Source of the DNA: Coriobacteriia bacterium
Lineage (GTDB): Bacteria; Actinomycetota; Coriobacteriia; Anaerosomatales; Anaerosomataceae
Assembly: GCA_016926975.1 (NCBI GenBank)
Contig: JAFGNP010000018.1
Coordinates: forward strand, 1-35,094
Direction of reading: 5' to 3'
DNA length: 35,094 nt
The notes below the pieces were generated by a model. It ran no database searches and was not told where the DNA came from. It saw only the letters and a program-made list of their open reading frames with translations. The position numbers and the translations under genes are program-made. Each line of letters begins with the position of its first letter. The first letter of the stretch is position 1. Positions 1 to 8,062 of this stretch are shown here, piece by piece.

Positions 1-178
1 AGACCTCGCCGTGTTGGAACGGGCTCATAGTGCCGGGGTCCACATTCAAGTACGGGTCAAGCTTCTGGATGGTGACCTTGAGCCCCCGCGATTTCAGCAG
101 CCTTCCCAGCGACGCCGCGGTGATCCCCTTGCCCAGGCCCGAGACTACTCCACCTGTCACGAATATGTGCTTTGCCAT
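1..178 (-). CDS. pyrG: CTP synthase, N-terminal part (gene continues beyond the window)
   Basis: Only the first 59 codons lie in the window. The protein begins [18 protein letters not shown], the almost invariant N-terminus of CTP synthases, with the P-loop of the amidoligase domain. It continues through [20 protein letters not shown], which is equally diagnostic. The enzyme makes CTP from UTP, ATP and glutamine in the cytoplasm. The ATG at 178 is the family start. The gene follows the MraY-like gene after a 63-base gap on the same strand and may share its transcript. In mycobacteria pyrG lies next to the mctB/steB gene. Here the envelope block 242-6064 separates the two. Confidence 0.97.
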   Translation of the reverse strand, partial: MAKHIFVTGGVVSGLGKGITAASLGRLLKSRGLKVTIQKLDPYLNVDPGTMSPFQHGEV

Positions 179-241
179 GCGGTTGTCCCAGTCCTCTCGT
201 TTGCGCGCCTTCACTCTCGAATCCTACAGCACCAAGAACCC

Positions 242-1291
242 CTAGGGGACGCCTGCCGAACCATCAGCGCCACCATCTTCACTCCCGGCAAGCCTGCCCA
301 GGTTGTCTAAGAACCGAAGTGGCGGCGTCCGGTCTATCACCTTGCTGAACGACACCCTCTCGGAGAGCACATTGATGCCCACTAGCAGTACTGCGACAGG
401 TGCCAACCACTCCAGAGACAGTGAACCCGCCAGCAGATAGCCGACTATCGCACCCATCGCGTTGCTGCCCGCATCGCCGAGCATGCCCCGCTCGCCGAGA
501 TCGAAACGCCACACAGCTGCGACGGGCCCCAGAAGGACCACAAGCATGCACGCCAGAGTGACCGCCGTATCTGTGTCCGACCAGGCCATTCCGGTCCTTA
601 CGGCGAACGCGCCGAACCGCTCCACCGCGTCAAGCACGTAGACCGTGCCCGCGACAACACACAGGACCGAGTACGTCTTCAGTGCGCGTCCCGGTCGCAG
701 GTCCATCAGATTGACCAGATTGGCTGAAAGCGCGATGACCAGTGTGGCTGCTACCCACCAGATCAGACGCACCGGTATGTCCGAGACTCCGAGAGCATCT
801 GCCTGACCGGAAGCGGCGTGCCAGCCGTACACTGCGGAGACCGCCCCTACCCCCAGGAGCTTGAGTCCCCCGGTGCTGAGCCGACCTGATGCCAGCGCGC
901 GCAAGTGCCCCCGGAACCCCTTGTCACCGTGCGTTCCGAACACATCGTCTACCATGCCGAACACCACCGCGCCGAGCGTCAGGATGATCGGCACTCCGTA
1001 CAAAGGAAGCGTGAGCGGGCCCTCGAAGAGCAGCATCTCGGTGGAACCGAGCTCGCCGTCCACGAGCGCCGAGACCGCATCCAGCGCAGTGCTTGCGACC
1101 AGGAGCGCCACCGACCACGCCGCCCACACCAGACCAAGGCCGAGGAATACGCGTCTCCCGCGGTAGTTCTCCCCACCGGCTCCGCTAACCTCCAGTGACG
1201 GCACTAGCGCCCGCATAGCCAGGGCCGGGACAAGCCATCCTGCAATCGCCGCAGCAGCCACGGCGATCGCATAGCCGGCCAGCGAGCTCAT
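242..1291 (-). CDS. MraY/WecA-family (polyprenyl-phosphate sugar-1-phosphate transferase-like) membrane protein
   Basis: This 349-residue protein is strongly hydrophobic, with roughly nine to eleven predicted membrane helices. It keeps the landmarks of the MraY/WecA/TagO superfamily: GMVDDVFG with the Asp pair at 115-116, an LSTGGLK segment near 138-144, the cytoplasmic loop NLVNLMDLRPGRALK at 191-205, and MLGDAGSNAMG at 270-280, whose Asp273 matches the catalytic/Mg2+ Asp of MraY. Members transfer a sugar-1-phosphate from a UDP-sugar to undecaprenyl phosphate. The NxxNxxDG loop is altered to NLMDLRPGR, so this is not a canonical MraY and its substrate cannot be read from sequence. Its ATG overlaps the stop of the upstream gene by four bases (ATGA), which implies translational coupling with the pseudo-phosphatase membrane protein. 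Other readings are a teichoic-acid- or glycan-priming enzyme, or a non-catalytic paralogue. Confidence 0.75.
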   Translation of the reverse strand: MSSLAGYAIAVAAAAIAGWLVPALAMRALVPSLEVSGAGGENYRGRRVFLGLGLVWAAWSVALLVASTALDAVSALVDGELGSTEMLLFEGPLTLPLYGVPIILTLGAVVFGMVDDVFGTHGDKGFRGHLRALASGRLSTGGLKLLGVGAVSAVYGWHAASGQADALGVSDIPVRLIWWVAATLVIALSANLVNLMDLRPGRALKTYSVLCVVAGTVYVLDAVERFGAFAVRTGMAWSDTDTAVTLACMLVVLLGPVAAVWRFDLGERGMLGDAGSNAMGAIVGYLLAGSLSLEWLAPVAVLLVGINVLSERVSFSKVIDRTPPLRFLDNLGRLAGSEDGGADGSAGVP

Positions 1292-3591
1292 CCGCTCACC
1301 GCCGCACCGGAACCGCGCAGGCGCGCGAGCATGACGTGGAGCAGGCTCCCGGTGATGTAGAGCATCACCAGGGCCGGGATGACTATGCCCGAGTCCTCAG
1401 TGAAGTAGCCGACCAGACTGCCCCAGAGCGCCGCTGTCATCGCCACCGCGAAGAAGGGATATTCCTTCAGTGTCTCTGCGAACACTCCGTGCGGACGCCA
1501 CCGCATGAGCCCCAGGAACCCGAGTATGGCGATCATCAGTATCGACCAGTTGGTCGCTCGCAAGACGCGCCAGTTGGTCTCGGCTTTCCGGGCGACTATC
1601 AGCCACAACTCGCCGACGCCGCCGATGCCCGCACTCTCCCACGCACGTGCGAGGTGAGTCTGCGCGCCGGATCCCGATGCCAGGTCGTATGCCGAGAACG
1701 CTGCGACACCGAGGCCGATCACAGCCAGCATACCCAGTACACTCCACCACGTCACCCGACGACCGTTGACCTGGGCCCACAGGATTCCGAATGCTACGGT
1801 GCCCCAGGCGAGCACTCCCACATTCGCTCCGAAGAAGGGCGCCGCAGACAACACGACTACCAGAACGCCCAACACGAGTGGCCCGAACCGGCGAAGACCC
1901 ACCGACCACCGCTGATCCTTGAACGCTTCCATGAGCATCGCAAGCCCCGCGAGTCCTGCGCCGACCACGATGCTCGCTCCCTCGTTGCCGAGGCCGTAGT
2001 ACCTCGCGCCGAGCAGCGGCGAGTAGCTGAACATCCCCGAAAACGACAGAGGCGCGCCGACGGCCTGATCGGCAAGCAGCACTCCCGCGCTAAGCAGACA
2101 GACGAGCGCGAGCGCCGCGGGCGAGCCCCACCGGCGGTTCACCATCTCGCACACGAACCAGACCAGTAGCGCCGTGCCGACGAACAGCGCACCCACCAGA
2201 GCCGCACTGCCGGGGTATGGAACGAACAGATACATCAACGTAGCCGCCACCGGCATCGACAGAAGAAGAAGGATGCCGTGGCTGAAAACGGCGGCCAGGT
2301 AACCGCCCCAGCCCGCATACTCCCGCTGCATGGCACGGAGCAGTACGGCACACGCCAGCAGGATGAGGACGGTCACCGCTATGTAGGAGTACTGCACGAC
2401 AGGGCGGACCGTGTCCACGGCAACTGCCGTGTCGTTGATACGTGTCAGGTAGGCGGTGCGCTCGTCCAGATCGTTCGATGCGCCTTCCGCAGCAGCTGCA
2501 TTCCCCAGGACCTCCAAGGGGCGCTCCACGCCCAGACTGGAGAGTACCGTGGCAGACACGTCGAGGTCAGTCATCAGCCCCGTGCGGTGTGTCGACGAGG
2601 ACTTCACGAGCCCGCCCTCGTATCCGGGGCCGCTCAGTATGACAGGGCCGAATCCGCTGGGGCCCGAACCGGAGCGGACCTGACCGGTGGAGAGCACCAT
2701 CAAGACCGCGCCGGGCGGAAGCTCCTCCAGCGCCATCTCCACGATGCTGTCGACCTTCGCTGCCGCAGCCACACGGTGGTTCTCTGCCGCCTCCGGAGAT
2801 GCGTCCTGAACGGACACAAAAGCGCGCTCGGAGTCGCCCGGATCGAGCACTACCATCCCGGGCCCGCCGGACTCGGCCATCTCCTGAAGCGACTCCCGAT
2901 ACGCCGCCCTCATCGCCTCTATATCGGTCACGACCCCATGCGGCGCATCAGTCTCCGCTGCGAGGAGCGAGGTGGACACATCGCCGAAGTCCACAAGACC
3001 TGATGCGTCCATCGCGAGAACGGCAGCAGGACGGCTCCGGACCTGAACACCCAAACGGTAACCGCCATCCGAGTTGCCGATCGCGGCAGTGGTCCCGCCC
3101 GCATCGCTGATAGCCTGTCCGAGCACACCGGGAACGGTACTCAGCGTGCTCTGGGTGTTCGCTCTCAGAATCCGCGGAAGTCCCAGGTAGACGATCTCGG
3201 CCCCTCCGGGATCCGCTCCCATCGACCTGCGATATACATCGCCGGCGGTACCGCCCTCCAGGATGCTGTCCACCGAATACGCGGAAGGCGCCTCCACGTC
3301 GAAGGCGGCCGGAGATCCTGCCGACATCGTCATCACTATGTGCGCCTGCGAAGGATCTCTCTGAAACCGCGCACTACTGCGGATGTTCACGTTGCCTACA
3401 GTCGACGACTCGGCAAGAACACGCGTGACCGGCATCTCCCCACCGGTGACGTCGGACCAGGTGATGTATGGAGCGAGTACCACGACCACGCGCTCGGAGA
3501 CCGGCGGTTCGCCCCACGCCGAGGACACGAGACCGAAGATCAACGCCGCACAGAGGAGCAACGCAGCCAGCATGCGACCAGACCGCTTCAT
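1288..3591 (-). CDS. Large membrane protein with an N-terminal alkaline-phosphatase-like (probably degenerate) extracytoplasmic domain
   Basis: The 767-residue protein starts at ATG 3591, which has a strong AAGGAGG site; the open frame runs 54 codons further up but that stretch looks non-coding. Residues 1-27 form a signal peptide (MKRSGRMLAALLLCAAL). An extracytoplasmic domain of about 380 residues follows, and then about ten membrane helices. The soluble domain has the layout of the alkaline phosphatase/sulfatase fold: a first strand VVVVLAP, a late strand LMVLSTGQ where active enzymes have SDHG, and a final MTDLDVSATVLSSLGV that matches the usual DLAPTLL element. The metal-binding Asp and His are not where expected, so catalysis is doubtful. 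The membrane half carries a conspicuous GARYYGLGNEGAS motif. It is coupled by ATGA overlap to the MraY-like gene and diverges from murJ. A role in envelope glycan assembly is inference from neighbours only. Confidence 0.6.
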   Translation of the reverse strand: MKRSGRMLAALLLCAALIFGLVSSAWGEPPVSERVVVVLAPYITWSDVTGGEMPVTRVLAESSTVGNVNIRSSARFQRDPSQAHIVMTMSAGSPAAFDVEAPSAYSVDSILEGGTAGDVYRRSMGADPGGAEIVYLGLPRILRANTQSTLSTVPGVLGQAISDAGGTTAAIGNSDGGYRLGVQVRSRPAAVLAMDASGLVDFGDVSTSLLAAETDAPHGVVTDIEAMRAAYRESLQEMAESGGPGMVVLDPGDSERAFVSVQDASPEAAENHRVAAAAKVDSIVEMALEELPPGAVLMVLSTGQVRSGSGPSGFGPVILSGPGYEGGLVKSSSTHRTGLMTDLDVSATVLSSLGVERPLEVLGNAAAAEGASNDLDERTAYLTRINDTAVAVDTVRPVVQYSYIAVTVLILLACAVLLRAMQREYAGWGGYLAAVFSHGILLLLSMPVAATLMYLFVPYPGSAALVGALFVGTALLVWFVCEMVNRRWGSPAALALVCLLSAGVLLADQAVGAPLSFSGMFSYSPLLGARYYGLGNEGASIVVGAGLAGLAMLMEAFKDQRWSVGLRRFGPLVLGVLVVVLSAAPFFGANVGVLAWGTVAFGILWAQVNGRRVTWWSVLGMLAVIGLGVAAFSAYDLASGSGAQTHLARAWESAGIGGVGELWLIVARKAETNWRVLRATNWSILMIAILGFLGLMRWRPHGVFAETLKEYPFFAVAMTAALWGSLVGYFTEDSGIVIPALVMLYITGSLLHVMLARLRGSGAAVSG

Positions 3592-3703
3592 CACTCCTCC
3601 TTCTCTCTGTCGGCGGACATGGGTGAACACGCAGAACAGATACCGGGGAACTTGAGCGAATCGAACCGCAGGCTCGCGAGACGGTCCTGAGTGCCCGCGC
3701 TGT

Positions 3704-3709
3704 AGTATA
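3704..3709 (-). promoter_or_regulatory. Candidate -10 element for the pseudo-phosphatase/MraY-like transcript
   Basis: The minus strand reads TATACT here, in the 233-base (or 197-base, if murJ starts at 3789) divergent gap before the gene starting at 3591. The best -35-like hexamer, TTACCG at 3729-3734, sits 19 bases upstream, which is a poor fit. The leader would be about 110 bases. The rest of this gap holds no other gene I can support. Its only other notable features are a segment shared with the pilA leader and the upstream extension of murJ. Confidence 0.3.
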
Positions 3710-3824
3710 CCGAAACGTGACATGCACACGGTAACGCTCGGCCTCGGATACACTTGCAGGAAACACCCCTCGACACCTGGAGCCGACCATCAGCACACCC
3801 TCTGTAGCGCGCTCGACAGCTGCA

Positions 3825-5387
3825 ATGTCTGCGTCAACACTCGTCTCTCGCCTGACGGGCTTCCTGCGCACGTGGGCCATGGGCTACGCGCTGGGCCTGA
3901 CAGCGCTCGCAGACTCGTACGACATAGCCAACAACCTCCCGAACATGCTGTTCGAGCTTCTGGCCGGCGGCGTGCTCGCAAGCGTCTTCATACCCCTGTT
4001 CATGGAGCGCATGAAGAAACAGGGCGAAGAGGACGCCTGGAGATTCGCGAGCTACGTGCTGAACATCATCGTCATCGTGCTCGGTGCGATCGCGCTCGTC
4101 GCCACAGTCTGGCCTGAGCCGTTCGTCCGCTCGCAGACGATGACCGTTCCCGCCGAGCAAGCACGACTCGCGATATGGCTCTTCAGGTTCTTCGCGATAC
4201 AGATCGTCTTCTACGGCATGGGGCTGGTCTTCACAGGCGTGCTGAACTCCTACAGACACTTCCTCGCACCCGCGGTCGCCCCCATTTTCAACAACCTGGT
4301 CGTCACCGTGACACTCCTGGGGTTCTACGTCCCCTTCCGCGAGACCGACCCGCAGCTCGCGATGACCGGTCTGGCTGTGGGCACCACACTCGGCGTGATT
4401 GTGATGGCGGCAGTGCAGATCCCGAGCCTTCTGAAGCTAGGCGGACGTTACACCCCGCGCATCGACTGGAGCCACCCGGGAATCCGCAACATCGGTGCGA
4501 AGATGGTCCCGATCCTCGTCTACGTCGTCACGAACATGGTGGGGCTCACTTTTCGCACCAACTTCGCCATCTCCACGGGAGAAGGCGGGCAGGCCGCACT
4601 CCGCTACGCCTGGCAGTTCTACCAGCTGCCGTACGGCATCTTTGCGGTGGCTCTGGCAACCGCCATCTTCCCGGAACTCGCCGACAGGGCGACCGGGCAA
4701 GACATGTCCGGCTTCAAAAACATATTCGCACGCGGCCTGCGCGCCACGATGGTGCTCATCGTCCCGCTCGCAGCGCTTCTCGCCACCCTGTCCACCCCGG
4801 TCATCACCCTGTACCGTGCCGGCCGGTTCACCGCCGAGGACGTACCGGTGGTCGCCGGCGTCCTGATGTGGTGGGCACTCGGCCTGACGTTCTTCGCAGG
4901 CTACATGTTCGTGCTCAAGTCCTTCTACTCGCTCCAGGACACCAAGACACCCATGTACACCAACATCGCAGCTACCACGATCCACATCGGCCTGTACGCC
5001 ATTCTCACACGCGGCCTAGGGCAGTGGACCGGTCTGGGCATAATCGGCATCCCCATCGCCGACGGCGTCTTCTTCTTCTTCCACATGCTGGTACTCGTCC
5101 TCATCTTGCGTCAGCGGATAGGCCTGCTTGAGGGACGTTCCCTGGCTTCAACCCTTGCGAAGGTCGTGCTTGCCTCGGCGAGCGGTGCCTTCCTGGCCTG
5201 GACGATCATGCAACTCACGAGCGGTCTGGCCGCGATAGGCGGAGGCTTCCTGGTCCAGCTGCTGGCAGCGGGCACACTGGGTCTGTGCACCGCGTACGCG
5301 GTCATGGCGATCACCAGGGTGCCGGAGCTCACGATGATCACAAGCCGGATGATCGACTTCGTCCAGAAGAAGAGAAACCGCAAGTGA
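3825..5387 (+). CDS. murJ: Lipid II flippase MurJ (MviN)
   Basis: The protein is 520 residues from the first ATG and is a typical MATE/MOP-type flippase with about 14 helices. It starts MSASTLVSRLTGFLRTWAMG and continues with the MurJ hallmarks ANNLPNMLFELLAGGVLASVFIPLF. It moves the peptidoglycan precursor lipid II across the membrane. The start is uncertain. The frame stays open upstream and encodes STPSVARSTAA immediately before the ATG at 3825, which matches the conserved N-terminus of the family (VARSTALMSAGTLLSR). No ATG, GTG or TTG occurs in that extension. A GGAG at 3779-3782 is ideally placed, six bases before ATC at 3789; CTG at 3777 is another candidate. The ATG at 3825 has no visible ribosome-binding site. 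The stop overlaps the next gene's GTG. The C-terminus ends in a Lys/Arg-rich tail. Confidence 0.93.
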   Translation: MSASTLVSRLTGFLRTWAMGYALGLTALADSYDIANNLPNMLFELLAGGVLASVFIPLFMERMKKQGEEDAWRFASYVLNIIVIVLGAIALVATVWPEPFVRSQTMTVPAEQARLAIWLFRFFAIQIVFYGMGLVFTGVLNSYRHFLAPAVAPIFNNLVVTVTLLGFYVPFRETDPQLAMTGLAVGTTLGVIVMAAVQIPSLLKLGGRYTPRIDWSHPGIRNIGAKMVPILVYVVTNMVGLTFRTNFAISTGEGGQAALRYAWQFYQLPYGIFAVALATAIFPELADRATGQDMSGFKNIFARGLRATMVLIVPLAALLATLSTPVITLYRAGRFTAEDVPVVAGVLMWWALGLTFFAGYMFVLKSFYSLQDTKTPMYTNIAATTIHIGLYAILTRGLGQWTGLGIIGIPIADGVFFFFHMLVLVLILRQRIGLLEGRSLASTLAKVVLASASGAFLAWTIMQLTSGLAAIGGGFLVQLLAAGTLGLCTAYAVMAITRVPELTMITSRMIDFVQKKRNRK

Positions 5388-6064
5388 GCGTGATAGTCCT
5401 CATACCCGCCCATAACGAAGCGGCGACGATCACCGCCACCGTTGCTGCCGCACTGACCCTGTCCGCCGTCGACAGGGTAGTGGTTATCGACGATGCGTCT
5501 GAGGACGGCACTCCCGCACTCGCGCGTGAAGCGGGAGCAGAAGTGCTGGTTCTGGAGACCAACCTTGGAAAGGGCGGAGCTCTTCAAGCCGGCCTGAACA
5601 CAGTCCGGGATGACGCTGAAGTACTCGTTCTTCTCGACGGCGACCTGGGGACCACAGCTGCGGAAGCCGCCGTCCTGATAGAGCCGGTACTGGCCGGAGA
5701 GGCCGACATGACCATAGCCACGCTCCCCCGCCCCGCCGGTTCCGGCGGCTTCGGCCTGGTGAAGGGCCTCGCACGGTCCGGTATCCGAATCCTGTCAGGC
5801 TTTGAAGCCTCCGCGCCGCTCTCCGGACAACGCGCGCTCTCCAGACAGGCCTGGGAGGTCGCCACGCCCTTTGCGCGCGGTTACGGCGTCGAAGTGGCGC
5901 TCACTGTACGCGCGGCCAGAACCGGACAGCGACTCCTCGAAGTGCCCACCACGATGGGACACGCAGCCACCGGACGCGACCTGGCCGGATTCATGCACCG
6001 GGGTAGGCAGTTCGTGCAGGTGGGCCTGGCTCTGATGCAGCTCTCGCTCGAGCGACGGGGCTAG
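5384..6064 (+). CDS. Family-2 glycosyltransferase (DPM1/GpgS-like)
   Basis: I place the start at GTG 5384, which overlaps the murJ stop as GTGA. The product then begins VSVIVLIPAHNEAATI, the first strand of the GT-A fold. The 226-residue protein has the nucleotide-binding VVVIDDASEDGT, a VLLDGDLG segment serving as the DXD motif, and APLSGQRALSR, a loop typical of bacterial GT2 enzymes related to dolichyl-phosphate-mannose and glucosyl-3-phosphoglycerate synthases. No membrane helix is evident, so it is probably cytosolic or peripheral. It should transfer a sugar from a nucleotide-sugar to a polyprenyl phosphate or small acceptor; the donor and acceptor are unknown. Translational coupling to murJ suggests an envelope role. 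Its TAG stop shares CTAG with the stop of the convergent steB. Confidence 0.85.
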   Translation: MSVIVLIPAHNEAATITATVAAALTLSAVDRVVVIDDASEDGTPALAREAGAEVLVLETNLGKGGALQAGLNTVRDDAEVLVLLDGDLGTTAAEAAVLIEPVLAGEADMTIATLPRPAGSGGFGLVKGLARSGIRILSGFEASAPLSGQRALSRQAWEVATPFARGYGVEVALTVRAARTGQRLLEVPTTMGHAATGRDLAGFMHRGRQFVQVGLALMQLSLERRG

Positions 6065-6921
6065 GGTTCTATCTCCGGGAAGTAGGCGTCCGCCGCCGGC
6101 GCCGAACCGAAGTAGCCGCTAGCACGTCCGGACAGCAACCACACTAGCGACAGCCGTCCCTGCGGCGTGCCGATGTGATCGACTGCTGATAGTCCTTCGC
6201 TGTCACAGACGGATGCTACTCCCCCCTCCACCGGCGTCGACTCCACACCTACGGCAGCCCCGCCGGCCGCAGCCATCGCACGAGCAACCTCGAGGACGAA
6301 CGGGTCGCATCCTTCCTCGCCGTTGCCGAGCACAATCACCGCACTGGCCGAGTGGGCGGCGCTAGCCCCTTCGATGCCCAGCAGACCGTTGGAGACCAGC
6401 AGCTCCATCAGAGGACTTCCCGCACCCGATCGCCACTCGGCCACCAGGGCCTCGGCCACCTGCTTCTCCAGGGCCTCACCCGGTGGCGCCATCTCCACTC
6501 CCCGCAGCTGGAAGTAGGCTGCCAGCCCCTCGGGCTCCGCTTTGTCCAACCCCAGAGCAGGCATCCCGACGGTGAGTGTGAACGCCGAACCGCCTGCCTG
6601 GGCGACAGCGCTCATGGCAGGCTCTAGACCGTCGGCCCTATCCGTCCCCACCAGGATCGCCACGCTGTTGCCCGAAAGGCGCCCGGCCACGAGAGGCGGG
6701 ACCGCGGCCTCGGAAAAGGCAGCATCTCGCTCCAGGCCGAGCTTCAAGTCGTCATTGGTGGCGTTGAGCTCGTCGAAGCGACGCTGCAAGTCCGCGACCA
6801 GAGAGCTTGTCTGGTCGGTTATCATCCCGCGCTCGGCAACGATGGTACCCAGAAGCAGACCGACGGCCAGCGCGAGGAAGACCGCTACCAGCGAGGCGAT
6901 GTGATATCGAAGGTTGTACAT
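6061..6921 (-). CDS. steB: SteB/MctB-family membrane-anchored protein (annotated elsewhere as copper transporter)
   Basis: This 286-residue protein starts at ATG 6921 after a TTAGGAGA site. It begins MYNLRYHIASLVAVFLALAV, the signature of the MctB/SteB family. A single N-terminal helix (about residues 8-28, ending GLLLGTIV) is followed by a coiled coil (about 35-66) and an alpha/beta extracytoplasmic domain containing VILVGTDR-like and VIVLGNGEE strands. The mycobacterial homologue MctB was described as a copper-handling outer-membrane protein. The corynebacterial homologue was described as a division partner of SteA that controls septal wall hydrolysis. The position directly downstream of steA (13-base gap) and the single-pass topology favour the division role here. 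Confidence 0.85.
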   Translation of the reverse strand: MYNLRYHIASLVAVFLALAVGLLLGTIVAERGMITDQTSSLVADLQRRFDELNATNDDLKLGLERDAAFSEAAVPPLVAGRLSGNSVAILVGTDRADGLEPAMSAVAQAGGSAFTLTVGMPALGLDKAEPEGLAAYFQLRGVEMAPPGEALEKQVAEALVAEWRSGAGSPLMELLVSNGLLGIEGASAAHSASAVIVLGNGEEGCDPFVLEVARAMAAAGGAAVGVESTPVEGGVASVCDSEGLSAVDHIGTPQGRLSLVWLLSGRASGYFGSAPAADAYFPEIEP

Positions 6922-6934
6922 AGCTGCGATTCTC

Positions 6935-8056
6935 CTAAAGTCCGACGATCGTCCGCACTTGAAGCAGCACGAGCGACAGGAACGCTCGCGCCCCGGGCGA
7001 GATGAATACGACGACACTGATGACGATCAGCCCGGCCAGCACCAGCATGATGAGCTGGCTGGGCTGCACGGAAGCCCGGTACAGTTTACTCACGCCCTTG
7101 GCGTCCACAAGTCGCGAGCCGATGCGCATCCTCGTCAGAAACGTCGATGCCATACCTTTCCGGCCTTTGTCCAGTTGCTCGATGAGGTTCCAGTGGGTGC
7201 CGACGGCCACCACCAGATCTGCCCCCGCCTCGCTCGCCAGCATCAGTGCGAGGTCTTCGCTCATGCCGGGGCTGCGCCACTCGGTACCCTGCACGCCGAG
7301 TTGCTCTAGCCTCTCCCTACCGGGACAGCGCCCATCTGCGTAGGCGTGCACGACCAGTTCGGCTCCACTGCATAGCGCGGCATCGCTGACCGAGTCCATG
7401 TCGCCGACGATTATGTCCGGCTTGAAGCCGCGATCCATCAGGGCATCTGCGCCACCGTCGACTCCGATGAGCACGGGCTTCATCTCGCGGATGTACGGAA
7501 CGAGCGTTCGCAGATCGGCCTTGTAGTCATAACCGCGCACGACCACGAGCGCATGCCGCCCGTCGATCCGCGTGTGAAGATGCGGGATCGCCACTTCGCC
7601 CGTCAACAACGCGCGCTCCTTGTCCACGAACTCCATAGTGTTGCGGACGAACGCGTCAAGCTGCTGGTCCAGCCCGGCCGTAGCCTCCTCCATCGCTTTC
7701 TCGATGGCGTCTACGGTCAGTCTCTTGCCGGTGGCTATCACTTCTCCGTTGAGAAGGATATCGCCGTCGGAGACCTCTATGCGGTCTTCTTCGGACAGGC
7801 GCTCGAAGACCTCCTGCCCCACTTCGTCTATGAGCTCGACCCCCCCGCGAACGAGGAGCAGCGGGCCGAGGTTCGGGTACGCCCCGGAGATCGACGATGC
7901 TGCGTTCACGACGACGTCGACGCCGCTCTCGAGGAGCGACTCGGCACTGAGCCTATCCATGTCGACGTGGTCGATGATCGCGATGTCACCGCGATGGAGC
8001 CTCTTCGTGAGGTTCTTCGTCCGGCGGTCCAACCTGGCGATTCCCGTCAGGAGCAT
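6935..8056 (-). CDS. steA: SteA, putative cytokinetic-ring protein with thiamine-pyrophosphokinase-like fold
   Basis: The 373-residue protein begins MLLTGIARLDRRTKNLTKRL and RGDIAIIDHVDMDRLSAESL, which are very conserved in actinobacterial SteA. The middle has a TPK-like catalytic-domain fold, with GVDGGAD at 198-204 and GDMDSVSD at 218-225. The C-terminal end carries a single membrane helix (about 333-353) and a short hydrophobic tail. In corynebacteria SteA partners SteB in septal peptidoglycan hydrolysis control. TPK-type enzymes bind a nucleotide and thiamine, and whether SteA proteins bind a small ligand is unresolved. Only seven bases... more exactly six bases (8057-8062) separate it from recN, whose end carries its ribosome-binding site. 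SteB follows after 13 bases, so the two are made together. Confidence 0.88.
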   Translation of the reverse strand: MLLTGIARLDRRTKNLTKRLHRGDIAIIDHVDMDRLSAESLLESGVDVVVNAASSISGAYPNLGPLLLVRGGVELIDEVGQEVFERLSEEDRIEVSDGDILLNGEVIATGKRLTVDAIEKAMEEATAGLDQQLDAFVRNTMEFVDKERALLTGEVAIPHLHTRIDGRHALVVVRGYDYKADLRTLVPYIREMKPVLIGVDGGADALMDRGFKPDIIVGDMDSVSDAALCSGAELVVHAYADGRCPGRERLEQLGVQGTEWRSPGMSEDLALMLASEAGADLVVAVGTHWNLIEQLDKGRKGMASTFLTRMRIGSRLVDAKGVSKLYRASVQPSQLIMLVLAGLIVISVVVFISPGARAFLSLVLLQVRTIVGL

Positions 8057-8062
8057 CCGTTT

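Noticed and set aside
3658-3667. GGTTCGATTC on the minus strand, like a tRNA T-loop
   Set aside because: The flanking bases do not form a T-stem, and no acceptor, D or anticodon arms can be built around it.
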